From: Bacteroidota bacterium
GTDB taxonomy: Bacteria > Bacteroidota > Bacteroidia > Chitinophagales > Chitinophagaceae
Length of the DNA stretch: 42,844 bases
Reading direction: 5' to 3'
Assembly (NCBI GenBank): GCA_005884665.1
Contig: VBAT01000034.1
Coordinates: 1 to 42,844, forward strand
The position numbers and the translations under genes are program-made. Under the pieces are notes generated by a model. The model saw only the letters and a program-made list of their open reading frames with translations, was not told the DNA's origin and made no database searches. Shown in pieces: positions 18,517-27,870 of the stretch; positions within the stretch are counted from its first letter, which is position 1, and each line of letters opens with the position of its first letter.

Positions 18517-21500
18517 TCAACTTATCTGTGTTCCCGCCGGGTTGCATTTGGATTTCCGCCTAAGATCGTTCCCAATATATAAGACACGTCCGATGGTATA
18601 GGTGGAATGCCCTGTGCAGTCACCCTTGTTCTTCCGTCTATCGCCAATTGAATATCCCGAAAAAGTCGCGTTTGGATTCCCGCCTAAGATCGTTCCTAAC
18701 ATATAAGATACATCTGAGGGAATAGGAGGAATGCCCTGCGCAGTAACCCTGACAAATTGATCCAAATTCGCGTTGCCACCCCACATCATAAATACAGATC
18801 CATTTTGTGCCATGGCTGCATTTGTAGATATAGTGGGATCCTGGTACGCTTGCGTTTGTAACGTTGTAAAATCATAAGATGTTAATGCAGGCGCAACTCC
18901 CAAAGCACTGACGGTGAAAGATCTTAATGTGCTGGATCGCACCCCAAGGTGGTTACGATGCTTAACTGTTATATAGTAATTGCCAAATCCAAGACCATAC
19001 AATGATATTGGGGATGTTCCATCGAGATCAACTATCTGGCCGTCTTCCCTTACAAATGCAGCCCGCTGAGCCTTCGTACCACCGAAGATGTTTTTTATTT
19101 CCAATACCACCCAGTCCACAATGTCATTACTGGCAGAGGTAGCTGTAAAAAATCCATCGTTTACTTTTTCTGTGCCGGAATAATTTGTAAGGCTGTTTGT
19201 CGACGGCGCAATAACGTTAATTGTCACATTATCCGTGCCGACCAGACCATTGTTATCCGTTACAGTCAGCCTGAAAATGTAAGTTCCCTGGGTTAGGTTG
19301 CTTACGGTTGTTGATGATGCATTAGCAGTTGCTAATAAATACGACGCAGGACCGCTTATTAGGGTCCATGCATAACTTACTATAATTCCATCTGCGTCGA
19401 AGGCAGTGGCCGCTAACGTTGTAGAATTAAATGGTAGTGTCAGTGTAATGTTATTTCCAGCATTTGCGACAGGAGGTTGGTTACTCCCGCTGTTGACAAC
19501 CGTTACGGTTACTGTATCGCTCGACATTGCGCCATTATTATCGGTTACCCTGAGCCGAAATCTATAAATTCCGGCTACAAGGTTGCTCAAAGTCGTGGTA
19601 GGTGAATTAACTATACCCAATGTGTATGGCCCAGCGACACTGACGGGACTCCAATCATAATTAATAATCGTTCCATCCGGATCGTTACCACTACCTATCA
19701 AAGTTGTTGAATTAGATGGCAGAACCATAGAAATATTGGATCCTGCATTGGCGAAAGGTGGCTGATTTTGAATGTTCGGACAATTGGCAAGAGAAACAGA
19801 ATTGACAAATGTCTGATCAGCCTCATCTAAGGGACGAGGCCCGGCTTTTTGAAGGACAAGCGTTGCAGCAGTACAAGCATCCTGCATGGTAATGGAAGGC
19901 ACCGCCCATGGAGACGAAACATTCGTTGCGTCATTTGGATTGATACCAAGATTGCCGCTAACGTTTCCCGAAGCATAAAGTTTTGCCCCCGCAGTATTGT
20001 GATTTGCAATGATCGCATTTGCTGGTTGTAATAAACTTTGATAAAAATTATTCCTGCACTGAAGAGTTCCTCCATAGTCCACGCCGCTGCCATAGCCAAA
20101 TCCATCATCAGATGCATTACCCCATTTCCAGACAATATTGTTGGTAAAATCGGACATTAAATAATCGACTGGATTTGGTACAAAATTCACCGCATTGTGT
20201 ACGAGCGGGTTTCGTTCCCCCACCCCACTGCCATAAGTTGTGTACAGGTTGTGATGGAGACTAATATCCCTGGTGCCCGGATAAGCAATCAACATAGCGC
20301 CGGACCAATTCGCTTTGCCCGGGCCAAAAATGGACCATTGCACAGTAATATCATGCGCCCCATCTGTCAGATCGAGGTCACCGTCTCCACTACCTGAAAT
20401 TGAAACATGATCAAAAAGGAAATTATATCCCCCAATCACATTGATACCATCATTGCCGGAATTGCGGACCCTGACATGTTTGATAATGATATCGTGGCAA
20501 TCCGAATTAAATGAAAAACAGTTCCCGAGGCTGCCATTGTTTAATGTTATACCCGGTGAAGGCGCGGTTGATCCGTCTATCGTAAGATTTGTCACGCTAT
20601 TTGAAGATGAAGCTTCCCAATCAAAATTATTTATGGTACCGGCGACATCGAATACAATAGTGCGATGACTACCCATCGCTGCAAACAAAGAACCTGGTCC
20701 ATTAGCATTGAGATTGGTGACATGAACCACCTGTTGACCAGCGCCGCCCACTGCAGCTGCACCATATCCTTCACGAGCCGTGTCGACATTAGCAGAACTG
20801 TTGTAAGGTTGTCCTTTAGCATAGGTATTTAACACATTCGCCCATTCATTCGTTACATCTTTATGCCGGCCTAACTGAGGACTGTAAGCGCCTTGTAAAA
20901 AAATCTTAGCGCTCAGATAAGATTTCACGGCGTGGATATAATGATTGGCGTAACCGCCTGTATTAGTGACTAACCAACTCACACCGTTACCAGTGCCATA
21001 ACTTGCTTGTGTTAACTCTGAATTGATGCCATTTACTGTCGCAAAATCCGGCTGACAAGATGTTGCAGATTGCTTTGTTACGCGGAGATATGACAATGAT
21101 GCCGCCGGATCTACCACTTTCAATCTATCGAGGTCACTATTCAGGAAGAAAAACTGGACATTCAATATAGCAGTAGGGTTGCCAACAGTGTTAATGGTAA
21201 AACTCCTGTCAAGATAATATTCACCAGACGTGATATCCTTCCGCACAGGGGCAGTATTAATATTTTCGACTGCAGTATAGGCATTAACAGGTCCTCCCGC
21301 TGTGTTCCTCACCAACGCAATCAACTTGCTATCCTGGTCCATTAGCGAAACCCATCCGTTATATGAAGCAACCGATCCTACCGGTGTTTGATAGCCACTA
21401 TTACAATCGGCTGTCGTTGCCAGCATAGAGGGACTGATCTCATCTACTGTAAGGCAGAAAGTGCCTTCAGGCGTGTTGCTATCGAATTTATCCACCTGGA

Positions 21501-24500
21501 CATAATAAGTATTGTCGACGATCAGCCCGGTAGCATACAATACAGACATATTGCCGAAAGCGCCAGAACCTCCATCTTCGTCGCAGGCGATGATATTGAA
21601 ATTGCCATTGCCATAATTGTTCACATTGTTGACCTGGAATAAAGCTACTCGCGTATTGGTAAGTGTATTGCCGTCACCGGTAGCTGTGCTTATTCTTACA
21701 GCTCCGCTGGGCGGCGCAATAAATTTAAACCATACCGTCGCATAACCCGTAGTGCTGGAGCAGGAACCCGTTGGTTCACCCGCGGATTGCGTAGCAGTCT
21801 CGTTGGTGAAGATCGCCCCATTGCAACCGGCACCGACATTTATGCCAATTGCTCCTGCTGCATCATTGTTTGGAGGCAGCGAACGGGTGACGCAGATCGT
21901 AAACTGGCTTGATACATCAACTGTATCGGAGAAAACGCGTATGTAATAAGTTGTGCCGGGAGTTACACGCAATCCCGTAAACCTCGGGAGATTGCTGGTA
22001 CCGCCGTCATCACTGCATTGAATTAAGGAAAATGTTCCTGAACAGTTATTTGTGGAAGTGGTATAGATCTGTGCGGCGATATCACTGTATCCCCCTGTTA
22101 CTGTAAAATCAATATTGACAAATACCTGGTCAGCTGCAGGAGTGAACTTATACCATACATCATCGTCATACCCACCCGGTTCATCGCCGCAGGAAGGCGC
22201 GGGCGTAATCGTCGACTTCGTTGCATTTAATGTATTACCTGCTACAGGAGTACAAACATTATTTACCGGGAGAATAATGGCCCCTGAGCAAAGATCATTT
22301 GGCGGTGGTTGGCCAGTAGTCGTAAATGAAACCAGTTTCGAATTACTACTGTAACCGTTATTGCTCGCAGAACAGTTTTGCCTGACATACACATCATAAC
22401 TGGTGCTGAAAGCAAGACCGGTTATGATTTGTGCAGAAACGGCTGGAGTAATGATCGTACCTCCCGTACCGGCAACTTCTGCCGTTCCGGGTATAAATCC
22501 ATGCGGTCCATATTCCAAAATAAAAGTTCCTGTACCTGACCAGCTAATCCTGGCGCTGCTGCTCAAAACATTGCTGACGCTTACATTGATCGCGGGTGAA
22601 CAGGGAGGAATGCTAATGCAGAAACGGCCCACATCATTTGAATAGCCGTCGATCATAATATAATAAGTCTCTCCTTCCATTAATACGGGTGATATCAGGT
22701 CATCCACATCGTTATTACCATTATTACCGAACTCGGCGCAATAGCCATAGGCGGCAAGATCGGGGTTAGGGCAATTAGCTGAAGCTACATACCAGCCTAC
22801 CCATCCATGCAACGGATCAGCCGGCGCTGCAGGTGTGGTCATATGCAGAACTACAGTACCAGTAGTGGTTGCCGTGTATTTATACCAAACAGTATGATCG
22901 GGAGAGCTGCAATTACCAGGAGGATCGGAAGCTGAAGTGGTGGCCGTTGTTGTGTTACCGCAGCCCGGCGTTCCACCTTCTGTTATAACAGTTGCTTTGC
23001 AAATTTCGTCATTTCCCAGAGTTGTAAAAGGAAGGGTGACCCAATCCGAAAGAGGACCGCCACAATAACTTCGGAGGTGTAAATAATACTGGAGACCCGG
23101 CGTTAATCCATAATCGAACACGCTCGTACCGCCAATCGGGGTGCCCGCAGCTGGTGGACCTACATTGAAGTCCACGGAAGCTTCATACCAGATCGGCGAA
23201 CCATAGGATGGCGGAGTCCAGCTTGCTGTGATCGCTATACCCGATCCATCTACATCGACCGACAGGTTACCCGGTACATCGCAGGGGGGCCTCTGCCCGA
23301 CAGTAATATCATCCAGGATCAATACATCCCTGTCAGCATCGGAATAAGCCTGGAATCCGATATAATAAATACCTGAAACGGAAGGCGTAAAATCAAGTAT
23401 TGCAATTTTTGGTGCAGGAGAAAATATGGCCGGATAATCGGCCAGTATGTTCGTCATCGCAGCAACGGTATTCGAATTGCCATAGGCAACTTTTAATTTT
23501 TCCGGGTATACAGCACTGGAATCATTGTTGTACTTGAACCGAAGCCGGTAAGTGGCGCCGGCAGTCAAATTCAAACCAGCAGTAAACAGCCAATCATCGG
23601 CCGGGGTTGTTTCGTTGGGATTGTAAACATAGGCGATGACCTGGTCGGTCCAACCCGGTCCAGCTGAATTATAGGTACGCCATGTATTCCCATCCATATT
23701 CTCATCCTTCACCGTGGTGCAAAGAGGAAGCGCAGGGCAAACCACGCCGGTGATGGGCATTGTATAAGGAATAGTTGTCGGATTGCAATTGGTGGAAAAC
23801 CCCATCGTACTCCAGCCACTGAACGTCCCGCCGCAGTTCGTCCGCACATGCAGGTAGTATTGCGTGCCAGGAGTTAATCCATTTACCGGTGTCGCCGTTC
23901 CATTTCCGGATTGGCCCGAAGCAGGCGGGATCACACTTGTCGTAACTGCATATTGATAGCTTGAACCGGCTACAGTTGTCCAGCTGATAGTTGCATCTGT
24001 AGCACTGATATTCGTAATACTAAGACCGCCGGGTGCAGTGCAAGAGGGTGGAGTGAAACGATATATCTGACCAGTTGCAGGCCGGGCAAGTATATTATTT
24101 GTCGCTACCGAAGAGCTTGCTGTTGGAGCATTCCCACTATTGTTTAAGGATAAATAATTTCCTGTGCCGGTTGACAAACCAGTAATACCAATAGATGCGC
24201 CGCCACTAAAATCTTCAGTTGCCCCCGGCAATTGACTATAAATAAACTCAACGACATTGGTCGTTTCGTACAATTTTAACTGGAAGGAAATGGATGCTGA
24301 GTTTGCCCCGAAGTCTACCATCACATTACTCCATTGCAAAATAAAAACCCGGCTTCCGGCAGCACCAGTTGTTATATACCTGATATCCGTTTCAGATGTC
24401 AATGCAAGATCTTCCCAGAATGGAGCGAGCAAGGGCCGACCCATGTTGCCATTTGAAATATTATTGGAAAAACTGGCGGTTGATAAATTTCCGAGTGCAG

Positions 24501-24753
24501 CAAATCCGTTAGTGCTTGCACTGATTGCTGTATAGTCGGAGCCCAGATAATTAAAATTAAACCCTATAGAGATGTTGTTGGAAACACCTTCATCAGCCAG
24601 GGGATCAGTGCCGTTACCAGTAAGCTGAGCAGTGGCGCCGTTAATGGGAGAATAAGTGCCGGCAGTTGCGGTAAATATATAGCTCGCTACCTGCGACAAG
24701 GCCGCATGACAGAAGAGCAAAAGAGCTAAGAAAAGAAGGCCGGTCTTCTTCAC
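18517..24753 (-). CDS. Giant multidomain surface protein with inserted pectate-lyase-like and PKD block; C-terminal frameshift (2078 aa)
   Basis: A signal peptide (MKKTGLLFLALLLFCHAALS) precedes an N-terminal beta-sandwich (about 22-235) with ISIGFNFNYLG. FN3-like, choice-of-anchor-type (about 325-490) and further FN3-like domains follow. Three PPC-like domains come next (about 582-715, 818-956 and 963-1105). The dockerin-type module starts near 1282 (AKIFLQGAYSPQLGRHKDV) but is interrupted at about 1324. Residues 1324-1660 resemble family-1 pectate lyase/right-handed beta-helix proteins (VVHVTNLNANGPGSLFAAM, FDHVSISGSG, ITVQWSIFGPG). Two PKD domains follow (about 1664-1755 and 1758-1849), and the module resumes at about 1854 (LTNYSGTEKV). 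The first Ca-loop repeat is intact (GNANLDQFVRV). The second breaks after YSIGD (2038), and the last 40 residues are out of frame. Lyase activity is not proven. Confidence 0.82.
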   Translation of the reverse strand: MKKTGLLFLALLLFCHAALSQVASYIFTATAGTYSPINGATAQLTGNGTDPLADEGVSNNISIGFNFNYLGSDYTAISASTNGFAALGNLSTASFSNNISNGNMGRPLLAPFWEDLALTSETDIRYITTGAAGSRVFILQWSNVMVDFGANSASISFQLKLYETTNVVEFIYSQLPGATEDFSGGASIGITGLSTGTGNYLSLNNSGNAPTASSSVATNNILARPATGQIYRFTPPSCTAPGGLSITNISATDATISWTTVAGSSYQYAVTTSVIPPASGQSGNGTATPVNGLTPGTQYYLHVRTNCGGTFSGWSTMGFSTNCNPTTIPYTMPITGVVCPALPLCTTVKDENMDGNTWRTYNSAGPGWTDQVIAYVYNPNETTPADDWLFTAGLNLTAGATYRLRFKYNNDSSAVYPEKLKVAYGNSNTVAAMTNILADYPAIFSPAPKIAILDFTPSVSGIYYIGFQAYSDADRDVLILDDITVGQRPPCDVPGNLSVDVDGSGIAITASWTPPSYGSPIWYEASVDFNVGPPAAGTPIGGTSVFDYGLTPGLQYYLHLRSYCGGPLSDWVTLPFTTLGNDEICKATVITEGGTPGCGNTTTATTSASDPPGNCSSPDHTVWYKYTATTTGTVVLHMTTPAAPADPLHGWVGWYVASANCPNPDLAAYGYCAEFGNNGNNDVDDLISPVLMEGETYYIMIDGYSNDVGRFCISIPPCSPAINVSVSNVLSSSARISWSGTGTFILEYGPHGFIPGTAEVAGTGGTIITPAVSAQIITGLAFSTSYDVYVRQNCSASNNGYSSNSKLVSFTTTGQPPPNDLCSGAIILPVNNVCTPVAGNTLNATKSTITPAPSCGDEPGGYDDDVWYKFTPAADQVFVNIDFTVTGGYSDIAAQIYTTSTNNCSGTFSLIQCSDDGGTSNLPRFTGLRVTPGTTYYIRVFSDTVDVSSQFTICVTRSLPPNNDAAGAIGINVGAGCNGAIFTNETATQSAGEPTGSCSSTTGYATVWFKFIAPPSGAVRISTATGDGNTLTNTRVALFQVNNVNNYGNGNFNIIACDEDGGSGAFGNMSVLYATGLIVDNTYYVQVDKFDSNTPEGTFCLTVDEISPSMLATTADCNSGYQTPVGSVASYNGWVSLMDQDSKLIALVRNTAGGPVNAYTAVENINTAPVRKDITSGEYYLDRSFTINTVGNPTAILNVQFFFLNSDLDRLKVVDPAASLSYLRVTKQSATSCQPDFATVNGINSELTQASYGTGNGVSWLVTNTGGYANHYIHAVKSYLSAKIFLQGAYSPQLGRHKDVTNEWANVLNTYAKGQPYNSSANVDTAREGYGAAAVGGAGQQVVHVTNLNANGPGSLFAAMGSHRTIVFDVAGTINNFDWEASSSNSVTNLTIDGSTAPSPGITLNNGSLGNCFSFNSDCHDIIIKHVRVRNSGNDGINVIGGYNFLFDHVSISGSGDGDLDLTDGAHDITVQWSIFGPGKANWSGAMLIAYPGTRDISLHHNLYTTYGSGVGERNPLVHNAVNFVPNPVDYLMSDFTNNIVWKWGNASDDGFGYGSGVDYGGTLQCRNNFYQSLLQPANAIIANHNTAGAKLYASGNVSGNLGINPNDATNVSSPWAVPSITMQDACTAATLVLQKAGPRPLDEADQTFVNSVSLANCPNIQNQPPFANAGSNISMVLPSNSTTLIGSGNDPDGTIINYDWSPVSVAGPYTLGIVNSPTTTLSNLVAGIYRFRLRVTDNNGAMSSDTVTVTVVNSGSNQPPVANAGNNITLTLPFNSTTLAATAFDADGIIVSYAWTLISGPASYLLATANASSTTVSNLTQGTYIFRLTVTDNNGLVGTDNVTINVIAPSTNSLTNYSGTEKVNDGFFTATSASNDIVDWVVLEIKNIFGGTKAQRAAFVREDGQIVDLDGTSPISLYGLGFGNYYITVKHRNHLGVRSSTLRSFTVSALGVAPALTSYDFTTLQTQAYQDPTISTNAAMAQNGSVFMMWGGNANLDQFVRVTAQGIPPIPSDVSYMLGTILGGNPNATFSGYSIGDRRKNKGDCTGHSTYTIGRVLYIGNDLRRKSKCNPAGTQIS

Positions 24754-25066
24754 AGTAATTTTTTAAGCAATAATTTTTTTTATCCATCGTGGTTTTAAGG
24801 AATGGATGCACTGGAAAGTTTCTAAGATAGATTGGATACATGCGTAACCAGGGCTAAACACCGGGCAAATGATTACAATACCGGTTGGAATGCATGGAAT
24901 GAATTATAGAATCAATTAGTAAAGAGGGCGGAGAGTTATATTAGGGCTTCAGAGGAGCTGGAAATCGAAGGGCCAGATCTTTTAAAAATTACCGGTATAA
25001 ATATAGAAATAATCTCGTAGAAGAGAAGGGTTTGCAGGAAAAATTTAATAAAATCATCATATCAGT

Positions 25067-25444
25067 TCAAATGGACTGCCTGTTGATGCGTTTAGTGGGC
25101 AGATCAGCAAACAAAGCCGAGCCCAGCATAAGAGCGGAAGCGATCAGGATGAGGTATACAGCAACGTGTTTTTCCGGGCACTCTCCTGCCCGGCAACCGG
25201 TAACGATAAAGAAGTTACAGACAGCCCAGGCAAAATTGATGGGTGCGACAAACAGGTTGGCCCGTTTGGCCCAAACTCTTAATGTGCAGATAAAATGAAA
25301 ATAGCCGGGCTTACCGACATTGGTACCGCCGGCATCTATGCCGGTAACGGTAATATTTTTTGATGGCAATGTGATCCATATCATAAAGCAGGCGATGACT
25401 AGAGTTATTGCTGCTGCAAGGCCGATCCATTTCATCCAACGCAT
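25067..25444 (-). CDS. Small integral membrane protein of unknown function (125 aa)
   Basis: Begins MRWMKWIGLAAAITLVIACF, a membrane helix at about 6-28. The conserved-looking stretch GIDAGGTNVGKPGYFHF follows, then RVWAKRANLFVAPINFAWAV, a Cys-containing segment CRAGECPEK, and a final helix (about 92-113). I recall similar short membrane proteins in Chitinophagaceae with the same GTNxGKPGY and WAKRxNL motifs, but with an additional hydrophobic helix between them. That helix appears missing here, where the two motifs are only a few residues apart. No function can be assigned. It stands alone on the minus strand. Confidence 0.6.
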   Translation of the reverse strand: MRWMKWIGLAAAITLVIACFMIWITLPSKNITVTGIDAGGTNVGKPGYFHFICTLRVWAKRANLFVAPINFAWAVCNFFIVTGCRAGECPEKHVAVYLILIASALMLGSALFADLPTKRINRQSI

Positions 25445-25972
25445 AGTTCGAAACGTGTTTGATAATGGTGCAAGATAAGCCAGTTATGGTAGGTGACTCA
25501 AAAGTTATGGTTAGGGAGTTACCAAAGAGAGTACTAGCCCTTACATATTAACCATAACGCGGCAGTTTATCATAGCGACATTTTCAAACTCTAAAAAGCT
25601 GTCAAATCGTAGCAGCCTATGCGGGCCCGCCCCGCCCCCGCCTATCACGCCAACCGATCAACCAGGACCCCATAGTGTTATGGACAACTGACCCTGTAGA
25701 TCAGGATCGCTGGTTGCCAGCACCGGTCCTCCACCGTGTTTGACGAGCAAACACTTACAGTCTTCATAAGGTCATTGCATATTCTAAGCTCAGATCATAG
25801 CAAATATCACCACTCACGAAATCTCCGCCATGAGAAAAAAACAGAAATAAAACAGAAAAAGGCCGAAATATAATGTGGGTTTGACTAATAGCTGAGCGCA
25901 TCCTTTATAAAAAAAGTGTTATAGTTAGTATCAACACTAACCATAACACTTTACTTAAACAACCTGTGAAAC
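25445..25972. other. 528-nt spacer with repeated TAACCATAAC-like motifs and a GC-rich tract
   Basis: No coding frame is supported. Contents noted: GTTATGGT at 25483 and AGTTATGGTTAG at 25503-25514, and the inverse taaccataac at 25549-25558. The region also has a GC-rich tract with the palindrome gcgggcccgc near 25620-25640 and a perfect hairpin GTGTTTG-acgag-CAAACAC (25736-25754) without a T run. The terminator of the downstream gene is at its right edge. The motif near 25483-25558 lies just upstream of the 125-aa membrane gene and could be regulatory. Confidence 0.45.
25909..25952 (-). terminator. Intrinsic terminator after the outer-membrane barrel gene
   Basis: A long hairpin: AAAGTGTTAT pairs with ATAACACTTT and GTTAGT pairs with ACTAAC around an ATCAAC loop, with one A-C mismatch. 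On the minus strand it runs into TTTTTTTAT. It is 20 nt past the stop at 25973. Confidence 0.88.
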
Positions 25973-26668
25973 CTAAAGTTTTATTCCAAGTGTTACACTA
26001 AATACGCGATGCTTGTTATTATTGTCTTCACCTGAATTACTTCCTGACTGGAGCTTGGCCAATCCCAATCCATAGTTGGCAGTAATGACCAGCTTCGATG
26101 CTTCAATACCTACCAGTCCATTCAAACCATAATCAAATCTTTTCATTATTCCGAAACCGGAACCTTCTTCCTGGTTCAATGTAGAAGGATCATCATTTGA
26201 CCAGCGAATATCTTCTTCCGACGAAAACTGGGCTCCCAATATGGCTCCATCAACTTTATTTTTTCCACTTACGCCTACGGCGATGTAAGGTCCTGCACCA
26301 CCAAAGAACTTGATAGGACCAGTGGGAGTTTTCAAAATAAAGTTCACGGGCACTTCAATGTAATAGGGATTGGAAGTAGCGCGGTACCAGTTGGCACTGC
26401 CTTCGTTTCCTGACTGTGTCTTTGTGCCCTTACCTGTAAAAAGGAGACCGGGCTGAATAGAAAAAATAGAACAAAGGTGGAAATCGCCAATTATACCAAC
26501 CTGGAAACTGGTGAGGGTTTTTGCATCATCAACATTGCCATTGTCATTGATTGTAACGTTAGCGAAGTTGACACCCCCTCTCAGGATGGCAGATGATTTT
26601 TGAGCATAAGAAGAACTAACGAAGAATAAAAATACAGCCATACATGCTGCAGCTATCTTCTTTTTCAT
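25973..26668 (-). CDS. Outer-membrane beta-barrel protein, PorT-like (231 aa)
   Basis: The start at 26668 is chosen because it opens a clear signal peptide, MKKKIAAACMAVFLFFVSSSYA; the frame extends 84 nt upstream without signal features. Alternating hydrophobic strands follow: ILRGGVNFANVTI, SFQVGIIGDFHL, FSIQPGLLFTGKGTK, YYIEVPVNFILKT, IKFFGGAGPYIAVGVSG. The end, RVFSVTLGIKL, with a hydrophobic strand as the last residues, is typical of eight-stranded barrels of the PorT/outer-membrane-beta-barrel family. The loop around 165-185 is acidic. A strong terminator lies 20 nt downstream, and the next gene upstream is 220 nt away, so it is probably monocistronic. Function beyond barrel structure is unknown. 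Confidence 0.82.
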   Translation of the reverse strand: MKKKIAAACMAVFLFFVSSSYAQKSSAILRGGVNFANVTINDNGNVDDAKTLTSFQVGIIGDFHLCSIFSIQPGLLFTGKGTKTQSGNEGSANWYRATSNPYYIEVPVNFILKTPTGPIKFFGGAGPYIAVGVSGKNKVDGAILGAQFSSEEDIRWSNDDPSTLNQEEGSGFGIMKRFDYGLNGLVGIEASKLVITANYGLGLAKLQSGSNSGEDNNNKHRVFSVTLGIKL

Positions 26669-26889
26669 AAATGTACTTTTTTGTTTTAAGTTTAAATAGA
26701 TACGTGCTTTCCAATAATGTGAAAGACAAAGACTTTGCCAGAAGCGGGTCATTATGATCTTTCAAAACTCTAAAGACCCGGCCCGGGCTCAGAGGTTTAA
26801 AATAAAATGATTGTTACTCGGAAAAAGGAACATTCGTTCGTAAAAACCCGAAGAATATTTTCTACACGATGGGAACCACCCGGAAAGAT

Positions 26890-27579
26890 TCAGGCATTAT
26901 TGTACACCTTGATCACTGGTTCCCGGAGGATCGATCCCTGGGGGGTGCAGTAAAAATAGATGGTATCGGCAATGGCCTCAGCTTTTACCCATTTATTAAA
27001 ATCTGCATCGGGCATAGACGATCGGTTCTGAGGCGTATCAATGGTGGAAGGAACAATAACAGATATAACCACATTATGGCCTTTTGCTTCATCATTCATT
27101 AACTCGGCCAGCCGGAAGATGAGGGATTTTGCAAGGCCATAAGCTACCATTCCTTTGCTGTTGTGCATATCGGATCCTGGTTTTGACCCTATCAAAAAGA
27201 TCCGCCCTTCTCCCTGCTTCATCATTTGGTTAAAGACCGGGCGTGCGACATTGTAAGCAGTCTCAAAATTCAGCTTGTATTGTTTGACGATATCCGAAGT
27301 TTTGGTTTCAGCTATTTTGCCCATGGCAAATCCACCTACAGTTAATATCGCCGCATCGATCCTGTTTTGCCGGGCAATCACGGAGTCGATGAATTTCCCG
27401 GATGCTTCCTCGCTCATCAGATCTGCCACCACTGTTTCAAAGTTTTTATCTTTTATACCAATTGCAACAGGATCATTGGGAATAATGGTCCCGGTTACAT
27501 TATAGCCTTCGCTTAAAAATTTTTTTACCACGGCCTGTCCAAGGTTACCGGAAGCACCGGTTACAATTGCTGTTTTCAT
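26890..27579 (-). CDS. Short-chain dehydrogenase/reductase (229 aa)
   Basis: NAD(P)-dependent Rossmann-fold oxidoreductase. The start at 27579 gives MKTAIVTGASGNLGQAVV, with the TGASGNLG dinucleotide-binding loop at residues 7-14. ILTVGGFA (about 80-87) takes the place of the NNAG motif. The active-site serine is in FLIGSKPGS and the Tyr-x-x-x-Lys pair is in AYGLAKS. At 229 residues it is on the short side of classical SDRs, and the usual C-terminal substrate lid is reduced. VPSTIDTPQNRSSMPDADF is the family post-active-site segment. The substrate is not deducible. Neighbours on the same strand are more than 200 nt away. Confidence 0.88.
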   Translation of the reverse strand: MKTAIVTGASGNLGQAVVKKFLSEGYNVTGTIIPNDPVAIGIKDKNFETVVADLMSEEASGKFIDSVIARQNRIDAAILTVGGFAMGKIAETKTSDIVKQYKLNFETAYNVARPVFNQMMKQGEGRIFLIGSKPGSDMHNSKGMVAYGLAKSLIFRLAELMNDEAKGHNVVISVIVPSTIDTPQNRSSMPDADFNKWVKAEAIADTIYFYCTPQGSILREPVIKVYNNA

Positions 27580-27694
27580 GATGATTATTGTGAGTTGCAA
27601 AAGTACAGAAACGTCGCCGTTGACATAACAAAGATTACCACGGATACACCGGATAAGATGATGCTAATGAAAAAGTGTTTTTGAAGGGAACAAC

Positions 27695-27870
27695 CGTTTT
27701 AATCAGGTAGATTTAGTAATAGGATGCTTGATGCGGGAGGCTGGACATTCAGAGTTATCAAGCGGCTGACAAATAATGCCATCATCCAATGTTTCCTGCT
27801 TCCTAGGTTGCTGGTCTCCCAATCATATTGACTGCATCCAGCATCCAACTTCCGCATCCAGCATCTACAC
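27695..27870. repeat. Cluster of short dispersed GCATCC/GATGC-type repeats
   Basis: Near-tandem phrases such as gcatccagcatccaac and gcatccagcatctac (27833-27867), and the inverse ggatgcttgatgcgg (27720-27735), fill the spacer downstream of ilvE. The same vocabulary recurs at 36165-36272 and 36775-36800. No coding content is seen. Confidence 0.5.

Noticed and set aside
4391-24753. Phage, transposon or genomic-island explanation for the surface-protein block
   Set aside because: No integrase, transposase, attachment repeat or tRNA edge is visible, and base composition looks like that of the flanking genes by eye.
25736-25754. Perfect hairpin GTGTTTG-N5-CAAACAC as a terminator
   Set aside because: No T run follows it in either orientation, and it is far from any gene end.
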